Of a stretch of 64,000 nucleotides of DNA, positions 47,961 to 58,813 are shown piece after piece. The translations under genes were made by a program, and so were the position numbers. Under the pieces are notes generated by a model, which was not told the DNA's origin, made no database searches, and saw nothing but the letters and a program-made list of their open reading frames with translations. The DNA lies in NCBI GenBank assembly GCA_018398815.1, contig CM031595.1, forward strand, positions 51,041,489-51,105,488. Reading direction: 5' to 3'. The number at the start of each line of letters is the position of its first letter. Within the stretch, counting starts at the first letter, position 1. The stretch comes from Conus ventricosus (lineage: Eukaryota; Mollusca; Gastropoda; Neogastropoda; Conidae).

Positions 47961-48500
47961 ACAGAAGCAGACTTAAATGAGATTAAGGATGGGTTCCTTG
48001 CTACTGATGATTGAGCTCAGCTCTCAGGCCTTTGCCTGTGATTTTGTACCTTTTCAGTCGGTAGCAAAGTATATTTGGGTATCTATCTTGAGGATATGCC
48101 AAGTTCCTTTGGATCAGCATATCTTTTGCTGGTCAGTTGACCTATCATCTGAAAATAAAAAATTCAGTTCATTCTTATCTTTCTGTGGAACCGTCACTTG
48201 TTTCTTTTCTGTCTCTCAAGGTTTGACTACTGCAAGTCTTTGTCTTTCTTCAATCAACTTCAAGTGCCTCCAAAGAATCCAGAATAATTCCACCAGAGCT
48301 GTAGTCTGAAAGCGAAAGACTGACCTTGCTATAAGCTTGCTTAAAAGCAACTTCTGACTTCTGGTGAAGCAAGAAATTGAACACAAACAGGCTGCACTGG
48401 CTTAATGCTCGTTAAGTGGCGCTTTTCCTGATTTCCTCTCTTCTTTTCTCAAAGTATAAAAACCTGAAAGGAGTCTCTGAATGAGCAATAAGATCATTCA
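47960..48500 (+). mobile_element. L2-like LINE relic
   Basis: The plus-strand frame includes ILRICQVPLDQHIF and, after a break, the piece corresponding to RLDYCNSL (here FDYCKSL) and LQRIQNNSTRAVV. The order is that of the L2/CR1 region after the RT domain. It is heavily decayed. Confidence 0.6.
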
Positions 48501-49900
48501 GTTAAAACCAAATTGAAAATTTAAAACCAAAGGGGTTGAGTTTTTTGCTCCCAAAGCCACACACACATGCACGCATACCCACGCATGCACGCACGCACAC
48601 ACACACATGTAGAGATTTTTGGGTGGTTACACTATTGCTTAAACATATATGTAGTCAATGTGTGTGTGCATAAATTTGTGATTAATATTCCTCATTTAAG
48701 GTGCTGTGAGTCTTGTTTTCTGGGCAGAATAGCACTAACTAAAAGTACTACCACTGTTGTTATCCGCAAAGTGTGACATAGGTTCTCAAATTGACAGCAA
48801 CACAGAAATTACATGGGTATGTTATTGAACATCTGCTCAAGGCATCCTAATGCAATATGAGATTAATAGCATGATGGAGGCACAAAATCACTTTGGTTTC
48901 CATGTTTTACCAATGAATCATTGCAGAGGGTATCCATGCCATTTAAAACAAAAAGGAATAGTATAAGTATCTTAACTCCATCCCCCAAAAAAGGTTGCTA
49001 TTGGTCATAAGTGGCCACATTTCATTCTGGCATAAAACAGCAGCCATTTGGGTAATCAAAGTCCCATTTTCATGAATTTCTGATACTGTTTAAGGGTTCA
49101 AAACAGAAAAAAGGGAAAAGAGATGTACTGGGTGGTTCATCTGGCAAAACCAATATTTGATTTTGTTAAAGTACAGGAAGCCTATAAAACATCTGCAAAG
49201 AATGTTGCAAACTATATCATTTTTTATACAGAGATATCATACTGTAGACCAAAACAAACTTCAAAACAAATTCTGTATATTAATGTGCAGAAACATATGT
49301 GTGTGTGATGAGGGTGAAGGAGAAATCTGCCAGCCACAGGTATGAATTTGCATAGGCAGCCCCAACTCCGATCACTTAATGCATTTATTAAAACGTTGCT
49401 TTGCTCGCTTTTGGGACCACTGCAGATGTAAGCTGTAGCATTTGGAATAGGCAGCACACTGGTCAAGAATAAACAAAAGACTATTAATAGTTCTGAATCA
49501 GTGGAATGTAGTTCCAGATCAGTTGAAAGCGATGTCATTTAAGTCTGTAAAAATGACAAAAACTTGTGTGTTAGAATACCACAGGTATAGCACTGGGGTT
49601 GTGAATCCAAAACCAACCTGTTGAAGAACATTCTGCTAGCAGTCTTAATGTAGAAAATGACAACCATGAAAAAAAGTATAGTCGAGTTTGCATTTCACAA
49701 ATTTCAACAGAATTGCAATATTTATGGATGAAATGAAGTGCTGAGTTTTCAGAACATTGTATGAAAAAGATCTTCAGTCTGGAATGAAAAGACGGAGAAA
49801 TATTAAAAGCCTGAACGCTTACTGAAGAATGTCAGAAACATTGAATACCAAACCAACAACAATCCCTTCCAAACCAATGCAGAGGGCACAAAAAGGCTGA
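48501..49900. other. no assigned feature
   Basis: Anonymous AT-rich sequence with a short CA-rich block at 48560-48606. No gene seen. Confidence 0.55.
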
Positions 49901-49974
49901 CTCCTCTCTTTCCTCGGTATACAGCAACTTCAATTTTTATCACCTCTCACATTACTTCCATGTTTCACATGCCA

Positions 49975-50220
49975 ACCTCTCCACACACTATGTGCCCCAG
50001 CACCAGTAGCCCTAAGGAACTAGTGGTGTCGGACTGCCATTAGGTCACCCATCTCGGGAGAACCGACACTGCTGCAGAGTAACATTGGTGTGTTATGTCT
50101 TACCTGTTTTAGTTCAGCATACACAGAACAAATGACCCTCCTGACAGTTATTCTTCGAACACTTGCTCATCGCAAACGAATTGCGTCTTTAGGGTCATGC
50201 ACAAAGATCTCTACTGATGA
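49975..50220 (-). mobile_element. diverged body of the long SINE
   Basis: The order CTGCTGC, a GTGGTGT/GTGTGTT phrase, CTGTT, CATACACAGAACA and CCTCCTGACAG parallels 18620-18710 of the long SINE in the same orientation. Similarity is patchy, so this is an old fragment without a head. Confidence 0.45.
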
Positions 50221-51027
50221 TTAACTGATAACTAAAATCAACTCTGTGTGTGTGCGCACGCGTGCGTGTGTGTGTACATGTTTGTGTGTGTGTGCGAGCG
50301 CATGCGCGCATGTGTGTGTGTGTATTCTGGAGTTATATTTCTGGTCAATTTGCCAACATAAAGAAGCCATGTAAACTTACTGAAGACACTGTGAAAGAAG
50401 AATTCTGTTTATCAACGCAAAGAAACTGATGTAACTTATCACAGACATATACAGAGGAAAAAACCTCTGTCGTTTGCGCATCAACCAGGCACATGACGAT
50501 TTTTTTTTTAAAGGCTGATCTCGAGTCTTTCCATTTACCAATCTTTTCTATATCGAGGCAGTCACTGCACATAGCAAAATTCCACAAGTGTCATTGTGTG
50601 TTGGTGAGGGGTGAGGTGTGCACATGCGTGTGCACAAAACTGCCTTTAAACGTGTGTGTATTTTTAGCTGGCTTGCTGTCAGGTCTTCATGCAGACCAGT
50701 CTGACTCGTGAAGCAGTTCCTGAGGCAAACCTAGACCAGCACAACTACTGATCAGAACAAGTATATTTAACAATTGGATGGTGCACCATAGCAATCCCAG
50801 AGGTATTAACCCTGCATTGCACAGCCTCCCTCTCATTTGCCCTTCAGACCAACAATATGCCGACCATAATACCTACAGGAGGAAGACAGGAAAGTAGGAG
50901 AATGGAGGATTTGAGCCAGGTTTTTTTTTTTTTTTTTGCATTTTGCGAAGGCCTTAGTGGAGCTGGTGTTAGGAGACTCAGCAGAATGGACGAGTCAGGT
51001 CTCTTGACACTTCCTGAAGGCTTTTTT

Positions 51028-51931
51028 CCCCCACTATTAGATTGTTCGTCTATGTATTTGTCTGACTTTATTCAAGTTTAAAAGGCTGTGCCAGTCTTGA
51101 ATAAAAGTTACTCTGTGTTAGGTTTTCTTATGGGAGCAAACGTTACCCCACTTGTTTACTGTTTATTGTTTACTGTTCCCTGCCTCATTTCATTTCATTT
51201 CCAATTTTGTTTTGATAAAATTGAGGTTACTTGTATTTGTTTCTGTCCGTCTGTGTGTTTGTCTTTTGATCTCCCTTGCATCTTTGGGTGGATCCTCAAG
51301 CGTAGGCTCAAAGATTGTCCCCTACATTTTATACTATTTGCATAATGTCTTTAGTTTTTCAGCAACTTTTTTCCTCCCCACACTTTCGTTTGGTTTCATT
51401 TACTACCCTCACTGGCTGCTTTGGGGGTGCTATTGGATTCTTTTTTGCACCCTTGGTGGTGAGAACACCACAGTATTATGAACTGTGGTGTGCCTCTATT
51501 TGACGCCGGGAGCGCAGACACAACCAGCCGTGTCTCCCTGATGAGTTCCGACCCAGCGGACGAAAGGCCTCATAGCAGGCAATGCAAATATATCTGCCTT
51601 CAAAAAGGATTGCGATGGTTCCCTTATGCAGCTAGTGAAGAGTTTTCATATCTGTAATATATTTTATTAATTTTATCTTCCCAGTTTCTCCATCTTTAAA
51701 CTCCCCCCCCCCCCCCTCCCCTTCTTAAGTCCAAATCTTTGCCAAGTCATTACTATGAAGATAATTCAGTTGCTGGCCTGCGCTTGTTTTTTTCCCCCAC
51801 TATTAGATTGTTCGTCTATGTATTTGTCTGACTTTATTCAAGTTTAAAAGGCTGTGCCAGTCTTGAATAAAAGTTACTCTGTGTTAGGTTTTCTTATGGG
51901 AGCAAACGTTACCCCACTTGTTTACTGTTTA
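51028..51931. repeat. 140-bp direct repeats around a hammerhead-like segment
   Basis: The phrase TTTTCCCCCACTATTAGATT through CTTGTTTACTGTTTA occurs at about 51028-51167 and again at 51792-51931, nearly identical. The intervening 620 bp is T-rich, carries a C run at 51704-51717 and contains the hammerhead-like motif. It could be a small non-autonomous retroelement or a partial duplication. Confidence 0.7.
51501..51575 (+). ncRNA. degenerate hammerhead-like ribozyme motif
   Basis: The core CUGAUGA (51538-51544) and GAAA (51562-51565) are joined by a stem II hairpin: GU-CCG (one bulged U) pairs with CGGAC around an ACCCAG loop. Stem I pairs GGAG (51509-51512) with CUCC (51534-51537) and contains an ACAC/GUGU extension with a bulge. 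The cleavage-site position does not show the required U-H, and stem III is weak, so the copy is probably inactive. Confidence 0.5.
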
Positions 51932-52249
51932 ATCTGATGTTAGGAGCCACTGACAGAATGGAGCTCCATAGGGTTTCGTCTTACTGACACAACATCCAGG
52001 AGAGTGCCGTTCGGTAGAGAGAGTCCGGTAAAGCGACGTCCAGTTAACCCTCTAGAGCCTGTACCAAGAAAAAAATTCACGGAAAATTATGCTGGCTTAG
52101 AATCATAACAAGAAATGGCAAATTAAAGCGCACAAGGGAAAGACATTTCAAAATGTCAACTTATCTGGTAATTGGATCCTGTATCAGATATGATACGCCA
52201 GGCTTCCCCAAGGTCATGTATCATATTTGATACAAATATGTACAGTCAC

Positions 52250-53400
52250 AGGGTTTTTTCCTCAGACTCACTGAGGGCCTTTTCTTTTCGTTTTCGCTTC
52301 TTGTGGAACAAGAAGAAGCAGTTTATGTCTTTGTTGAGGCAGAGGAACATGTTACACTTCGCATATTTCACGAAGCTGAGGCTCTGGCACTGTCCTTGTT
52401 TGCATCGTCCCCTTGGTCCCCAGATGGGCAGATGATCCGTTTCGTCGTAACGAACGTCATGCACTGGTGCTCACTGGATGACTCGACCTGGCGCAGGAGG
52501 TGGCAGAGATACAGCTGACGGGCGTCCAACAGGGCGTTTCTGGTTGACAAGGGCGTCAGCCACGTCACTCTTGGAATGCAGGCAACTTCATTGGCTTCTT
52601 TTTGAAGAGCTGACAGTGTTGCTTGTACCACAGCCAAGCACTGACCAGGGTGATAGAGATGGTATGCAAAAACACATACATGTACCACCTCCTTGATTTC
52701 ATGGAATTATTTGTACAGGGCCGTCAGTGAATCAAGGAGATCAACCCCACCCATGAACTGGTTGTACACCTTGACGATGGCAGGGCATGGGATGCTGATC
52801 CGTTCCTTTGCTCTCTTGTCCCAGCGCTAAACTTCACATTGTGGTTCAACACCAACATTGGAAGAGACAATATCGACAGTTCTGTTGTCAAACCAGAGAC
52901 GTAGAGGTCTTTCACATCTCTGGTCAAACCAACAGACGGCTATGATGTCAGAGTTGATCTCCACCTTGCTGTCAGTTGATCCTCTCCCCTCACCTTTCAG
53001 TTCTTTTTCGGTCTTCAGCTCACATGTTCGCAGCCAGTTGTTTCGAACTGCCCCCACATACAACATCGATTTTACTTTCAAAGCCTTCACCAAGGACAGA
53101 TTAGTGAAAAAGTTGTCAGCAAAGATTTTATAGTTTTTTTTCCTGGTTCCAAATTTGATGTCGTTTGAAGTACATCACCACCCACCCCATGTGGCGATTT
53201 TTTCCTTCGCTTTTTGTGCGGAGTAACCCTGGCAGACGTCAAACTGGTAGAGAATCCCAGAACTACCACACCTTCCCCACATTTTGAATCCCCATATGTG
53301 GGGTTTGTTTCTGGTAAACTGTTTCAGGGAGAATGTCCCTTGAAGGCCACCATTATTTCATCCACCGAATGGTGCTCTTCTGGTGGAATTTTGCGCAATC
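52250..53400 (-). pseudogene. piggyBac transposase, catalytic core and C-terminus (frameshifted)
   Basis: Pieces in three frames give LKVKSMLYVGAVRNNWLRTC and GRGSTDSKVEINSDIIAVCW (core strands), a degraded continuation near 52800, and a C-terminal cysteine-type tail with KCNMFLCLNKDINCFFLFHK near 52330. The C..C spacing recalls the cross-brace zinc finger that ends piggyBac transposases. Multiple indels show the gene is dead. Confidence 0.75.
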
Positions 53401-53403
53401 CTT

Positions 53404-54177
53404 TCAGCAGGCCATCCATCCATGGGCGTATTTTCCAGTGCTTGTCAGATTTTTCGTCTTCTGGTACTTGTAGGTTGTCTGCGAAGTGAAGACTGCTGGC
53501 CAGTTTCTTAAACTTGTATCATGGGATAGTATCAGTGAATGGGGAATATCGTGTTGGTGTCTCCCAATATGCCCGTATGCTTGAACCAGACCCATACAGA
53601 GATACAAGCCGATGAAAATTTCAATTTCCTTTTTCGTTGTCTTTTTGCTGACACCCTCTTTCTGGATGGAATAGAGGTTTGTCTGCATCTCTAGATTATC
53701 CAGCATTTCATTTGTAATTAGTTCTTTAAAATACTTGTATACGGTCTTCACTTGTCCGTCTTCAGGAGGCTGTTCCAGATCACCACTAAACAGGGCATCT
53801 GGTGGCTGAAAAGACACGTCAGACCATACTGGTTGCTGGAGAGCATCCACTAAATCCTGGTCTGTTCCATCAGCCTCTTCTAGTAGAAAAGAAGCCAGTG
53901 GCACGTCATCTTCGTCTTCCCAGTCACCATGGCTGTCCACTTCTTGGCGCAAATCAGCCAAAGGAATGTCATCCTCATCCTCCCATTTATTTTCTCTTTT
54001 CCGCTTTCTTTTCATTCGCCTCGACGTGGTGGGAGTCTCGTCTATTTCCTCTGCCTCCAGCTCTCTCAGTTCCTCTCTGCTGGGGATGTACTCATCACCA
54101 GATGAATCATATTCACAGTCGTTCATATCGACTGCATCCATTATGTCATCTACAGTCACAGTAGTTGACATCTGCAT
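53404..54177 (-). pseudogene. piggyBac transposase, N-terminal part
   Basis: The frame begins MQMSTTVTVDDIMDAVDMND, then an acidic region with YIPSREELRELEAEEIDETP and basic RRMKRKRKREN. It enters the PGBD domain with VYKYFKELITNEMLDNLEMQ and KKEIEIFIGLYLCMGLVQA. It stops at 53404 after HGWMAC, where a complete protein would go on to the DDD catalytic core. About 257 of the expected 550-600 residues are in this frame. Confidence 0.85.
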
Positions 54178-54826
54178 AGAAACAGATGAGCAGTTTTGAG
54201 TCTAATGCACTCTGTGAAAAGAATCAGTGCAAGTATAATACACACAGAAAAAGAAACACCCTAAGGTGCTGGGGAGGACCCAGAGAAGCACTGTCTTCAC
54301 CCGCCTTTAGAGCAGTCCTGTACCACCCTTGGAGGCCTGCGCTGTGTTGACGATGGGTACAGGCACGCGCAGGACACTCCATTAAGATATCAAGGGACAT
54401 AACTGCTCCTGAACAGAGGTAAATCAGACCACAGGATGCAACTCATAACAGCCTTAAAGTAGCATCCTCATGGGTGTACCAGCCCGTATTTCATGACTGC
54501 AGAGCCCACCGGCGAAAAACACCACCCTCCAGCTGTCGAGCACTACCCACAGACCCAACCACCCCTGCCCACGGACAGATGAAGACAGCGTCACTCCAGA
54601 CACAGCCAAGCTTTCGCCATACGGTCTTATGTGCCCTCAAGAGAGAATCCAAAGTTATAGTCTTTCCCACTGTCAACAGGACTTTCCCTGTGGTCAGTCG
54701 TTCATATGGACAGCATCCATTATGTCATCTACAGTCACAGTAGTTGACGTCTGCACAGAAACAGATGAGCAGTTTTGAGTCCAATGCACTCTGTGAAAAG
54801 AATCAGTGCAAGTATAATACACACAT
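54117..54826. repeat. ~129-bp direct repeat around a 452-bp insert
   Basis: The start of the transposase gene and its leader (54117-54245) recur at 54698-54826 with about half a dozen differences. The segment between them is unrelated, GC-richer and has no recognised motif. The second copy again encodes an initiating TTVTVDDIMDAV. Confidence 0.85.
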
Positions 54827-55396
54827 TTTAGGCATTTACATATAATACAAATGTATATTTGGATGCAATAATGCACAAAAATACTGCAATAAATGTTAAA
54901 CATCACAATAAAAAAGTGTGTATTTCAACTTATGTTACCAACAAAAGCCTGCTGTATCATATATGATACAAAGGGAAACCACCACTGCCCATTGTATCAT
55001 ATCTGATAAGCCTATTTTTAGCCTTCAAAATACTACTTTTGAACAGCATTTTATGTTATTGCCGCTCATATGTCTTTTCTACATTATTTAATCATGTAAT
55101 GTAATTCTGAAAAGGAAGATTGACTTACTTTCAGTTGGATTTGGATGGATTTCGTCGGCATCAATTTCAGCACTCTTGGAACCACATGGAACCGTCAGTA
55201 GAGGAAGTAATGTAAGCATCCTGGAAGTGGTTGAAGAAACAGGAACCTTAAGCCTGGCAAAGTTTGCCTTCTAATGAATGGCTGCAGTTGTTTCCCTTAT
55301 TGTTGCAACTTTCACTTTCCTCCTCGGAGCTCTTTTTACTGTGTATATATGATACTTACGGATCTAGAGGTTACGTCTCACCATAGCGACATTTTG

Positions 55397-55399
55397 TGT

Positions 55400-55446
<47 letters not shown>

Positions 55447-55472
55447 CGCGCGCGCGCGCGCGTGTGTGTGTG

Positions 55473-55512
<40 letters not shown>
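55397..55512. repeat. (TG)n(CG)n(TG)n(AG)n compound microsatellite
   Basis: TG dinucleotides pass into about eleven CG pairs (55438-55461), back to TG, then to AG. Alternating purine-pyrimidine sequence of this length can adopt Z-form DNA. Positions 55016-55396 hold no recognised feature. Confidence 0.9.
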
Positions 55513-55795
55513 CTAGGATGTGTATTGTATTGGGAGTTTCTGTGAATGAGTGTGATCGTAGAATATATAGGCCTACAGCAAAGAAGGAATACAAAAGTCT
55601 GAAAATGAATATCATTCACTGTTACTGAACGCAGACAGGCACAAATCCGCACTCGTACGAGTGTATATGTGCACATGTATGATTTGCCTATGTTTGTTTG
55701 TGCACACATCAATGTGTGTATAAAGAGTGTGTGCGTATGTGTACGCGTGCGGGGGCGTGTGCCAGTGTGCGTGTGAATGTGTCTGTAAGTGTTTC

Positions 55796-55798
<3 letters not shown>

Positions 55799-55857
<59 letters not shown>
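55799..55857. repeat. (AG)n microsatellite
   Basis: A pure AG run of about 58 bases. Confidence 0.95.
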
Positions 55858-55858
<1 letters not shown>

Positions 55859-56119
55859 TCTCTTACCCTCTAGAAATGTACATTTAAATCCAAACAGTTG
55901 CTTTCAAAAATGCACACCAAACCAGGAAGCTGCCCACGGGCACTGAGGTACAAAAAAAGTAACGGCAAACCAGACCCCGAACTGTACGTAGTATTTTTCA
56001 CTGAAAAGCCTGACAATAACACCTATGGGATTTTTTCTTCTCCGAATTTTGAATAATAACTTCGGAGCAGTTTTCTTGTTAATACCGTGTTTCTGTGCAT
56101 TCATATACCATAAGTAGAA

Positions 56120-56167
56120 CTGGTGATGGTGGTGGTGGTGGTGATGGTGTGTGTGTATGTGTGTGTG

Positions 56168-56210
<43 letters not shown>

Positions 56211-56472
56211 ATGCGTGCGTGCATGCGTGCGTGCGTGCGTGCGTGCGTGAGTGCGTGCGTGCGTGCGTGCGTGCGTGCGTGTGTGTGTGTGTGTGTGTTA
56301 CTATATGATCTTGAGGGATCAGTTTCTTTGTCATCAGCATTTTGTCGGTCTAAACTCTTTTCCATCTACCAATACCTTCTCATTCACACACACACACGCA
56401 CGCACGCACGCACGCACGCATGCACGCACGCATGCACGCACGCACGCACACACACACACACACACACACACG
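56120..56472. repeat. inverted pair of TGCG/CGCA tetranucleotide arrays
   Basis: GTGC/GCGT units run from about 56180 to 56280 and the complementary CACG/GCAC units from about 56385 to 56450. Each is flanked by TG or CA runs, with about 85 bp of unique sequence between the arms. Confidence 0.9.
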
Positions 56473-56609
56473 GAATTGAAAGAGAAAGAGCAAGGAACAC
56501 AAGGACATGGACACCCTCCATGGTATTCAGCGTCGCTTAACCTGTTCAATGTAACAGGACCACTCCTCTCAACACCCGGGGTGTGTGGCTGAAATGCTTT
56601 GTGACCTAG

Positions 56610-56662
56610 GATAAGATAATGTTGCTTATAGCCCAGCCGACCGCAAAGGGCCATATCAGGGC
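56610..56662 (+). mobile_element. 53-bp mobile unit, intact copy
   Basis: It starts GATAAGATAATGTTGCTTAT and ends GGGCCATATCAGGGC. All 53 bases are identical to the inverted copy at 59373-59425. CTTTGTGACCTA occurs on both sides (56597-56608 and 56666-56677), consistent with a target duplication. Two small hairpins are possible: ATAAG/CTTAT and GCCC/GGGC. Confidence 0.75.
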
Positions 56663-57384
56663 TGACTTTGTGACCTACAGATGCCACTCTTCAAGACAGA
56701 CAGAAAAAACAACGCCCTCTATTGTTATTGTAAATTCTCAACGTTCACTTTCCTGCGGATGATTACCTTACTCCCATAAAATCCAAAGAAAACGAACCCC
56801 AGAACATCATTATATATCAGATCACACAGAATAACTAATTCTGTTATAACATCGAGTTCAGTTAGGCAGACGTACACAAGTAGCTTACATAGCTTGTTTC
56901 CACGAATTGTCAGAACCTGATATGACCTACATGAAAAATCTGGAAGCGTTGAGTCGATAGGGGACTTTAAACATCACCTCTCTTCTCACATAAATTGTCA
57001 CCAGCAAACACTTTTTTTTTCTGTCTCCCCGATGTTTTCTCGGTTGTGTATACAGGCCAGAATTTTTTCTGTCAACGTACTTGATGCTGATGCTGATACC
57101 GATGCCGAAATGAACCCAAAAGTGGATGACTAAAGTAGAGCGTGAGATTAGTCTCAGGCTTTTTCGTAATCGCTTATTCATATTGAATGTCCATATTCGA
57201 TGCCACGCCCTCGGAATTTTTCCATTATTAATGTTTTAGCAATCCCCAAAAATGTCTGTGGTCAGATTCTGTAGAATTCTTCACAAAATCAAATGTTAAA
57301 GATATTCACCTACATAATAAGACATTTCCATGCATTTTTTAAATTTTATTTTACGTTCAGAAAACTATCACAACCCACCAGTCA
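56663..57384. other. no assigned feature
   Basis: Anonymous sequence; no gene or repeat recognised. Confidence 0.5.
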
Positions 57385-58265
57385 CCGTAGTATAGGGGTT
57401 ACCATTGCAGATTCCCAGCTAGGTCGTGAGTCGATTCCCATCAGAGCCATGGTGGGATTTTTCTGTCCCGAGTGGCTCCTACCTGAAGCTGAGTTTGCTA
57501 TCCATTTGGGAAGATTGGAACCATGGATGAAACCAATGCGGTTCTGAGACTATATTCGAGTTTCACCCACTTAATTGATTTGTCTGAGACTGAGAATAGT
57601 GCTCAAATTTCTGATTGATACTGGAGGTGTCTGTACCTCTCAAACCTCGTTGATACAGGATAGCCTATGCAGGCCAGCCTATTGGGAACTAAGTGTAGGC
57701 CCCAGCTCTGTCATGCAGAAATCAGACTGAAATGGCACTCCATAGCATCATCCTCATCGATTTAGCATTACACACAAAAAAAGTCTCAGATTTGATGACT
57801 CTTGATGCTCTGCTCTCTTGGTGACTTGAGTTTTGATTTCCTCTCCACATTTATGGCTCTTGGCGAAATCATGTCGAGGTCGCTGTATCAGTGAGTTCAT
57901 GAGGATTGTCACTGGAACGATGTGGTGGCATCTTCTAGATGGGATACTCACTGACGCTGACTCCACGATTAAGCCACAATTTTTGTCACTGGGTTTTGTC
58001 CCGGGGCCGGCAGGGATTTATAGGTGGTGTCCTGTGTATGTTAGATCAAAATTGACACCTCTGAACACCACCGAAGTGACTCAGCGGCAATATATTATCT
58101 CATGAGGTAGGTAGCCTCATTTTATGGTTTGAAATTGTTTTATGTGGACTGGTGCGGGAGGCTGCATGGGCATGCCATGCAGGGTGTGGCCGTGGATGGG
58201 TATCCGGAATGAGCATCATGGGGTAGTGCCACGGAGGTGGCACGGAAGATGAGGAGGGAAAAATA
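57385..58265 (+). mobile_element. long tRNA-derived SINE, second copy
   Basis: A tRNA-like head with GTAGTATAGGGGTTACC and GTCGATTCCCATC (B box) is followed by the same first body, an A run at 57774-57782 and the same second body (TAGGTGGTGTCCTGTGTATG and CTGAACACCACCGAAGTGAC) as in the 18431-19283 copy. It is more diverged. No clear target duplication was found. Confidence 0.75.
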
Positions 58266-58813
58266 ATTCCCTGTTTTGTTCTAAATTTACACTAACACCA
58301 ATATGTCCGATCTGGTGACATGGTCAATGGAACTACAAGAATGCACTTTGGTTCTGTGTGGGAGTGTGAAATCCGGAGCTTTTGGGGTACTGTTGGTCAA
58401 GAAAAGTGAAAAGAAAGTTGTTGCGAAGAAATAGTAGTAGTAGTAGTAGTAGTAGTAATAGGGACCGGCTTTTTTTAGCCTTAGGCCTTACGGCCTATTT
58501 GCGTCCCCTCATTATTTTTCAATTTAAGTTCGTCTGGTTGCATGCCTGTCATAAATAACATTATATTCAATCCACACTAAAGAAAACATCTTTCAATTTA
58601 GGGTCTTCATCTAGGAGTTTTTTAAAGCTGTTGATATCAGGTGCATATTTGGTGTTAGTAGGCAGTGCATTCCAATAATTAGCAATTCTGAAGGTAAAAC
58701 AAGACTTTCTTTTGTTAGTATGACAATGTCTAATAAAAATCTTGCCTTCATTATTTCTTGTGCAATCCACTTCTGAGAATTTGAAAAGCGCATGCACATT
58801 GACATCATCATAA

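Larger units (their letters stand above)
52044..55015 (-). mobile_element. decayed piggyBac element with near-complete transposase
   Basis: The 3' end is TTAACCCTCTAGAGCC at 52044. Subterminal TGTATCA(G/T)ATATGATAC phrases occur at 52177-52225 and, inverted, at 54955-55005. The transposase runs on the minus strand from 54177 to about 52250 in broken frames. The matching right terminal repeat is not visible, so the right boundary is approximate. A duplication of the 5' region adds about 580 bp. Confidence 0.75.
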
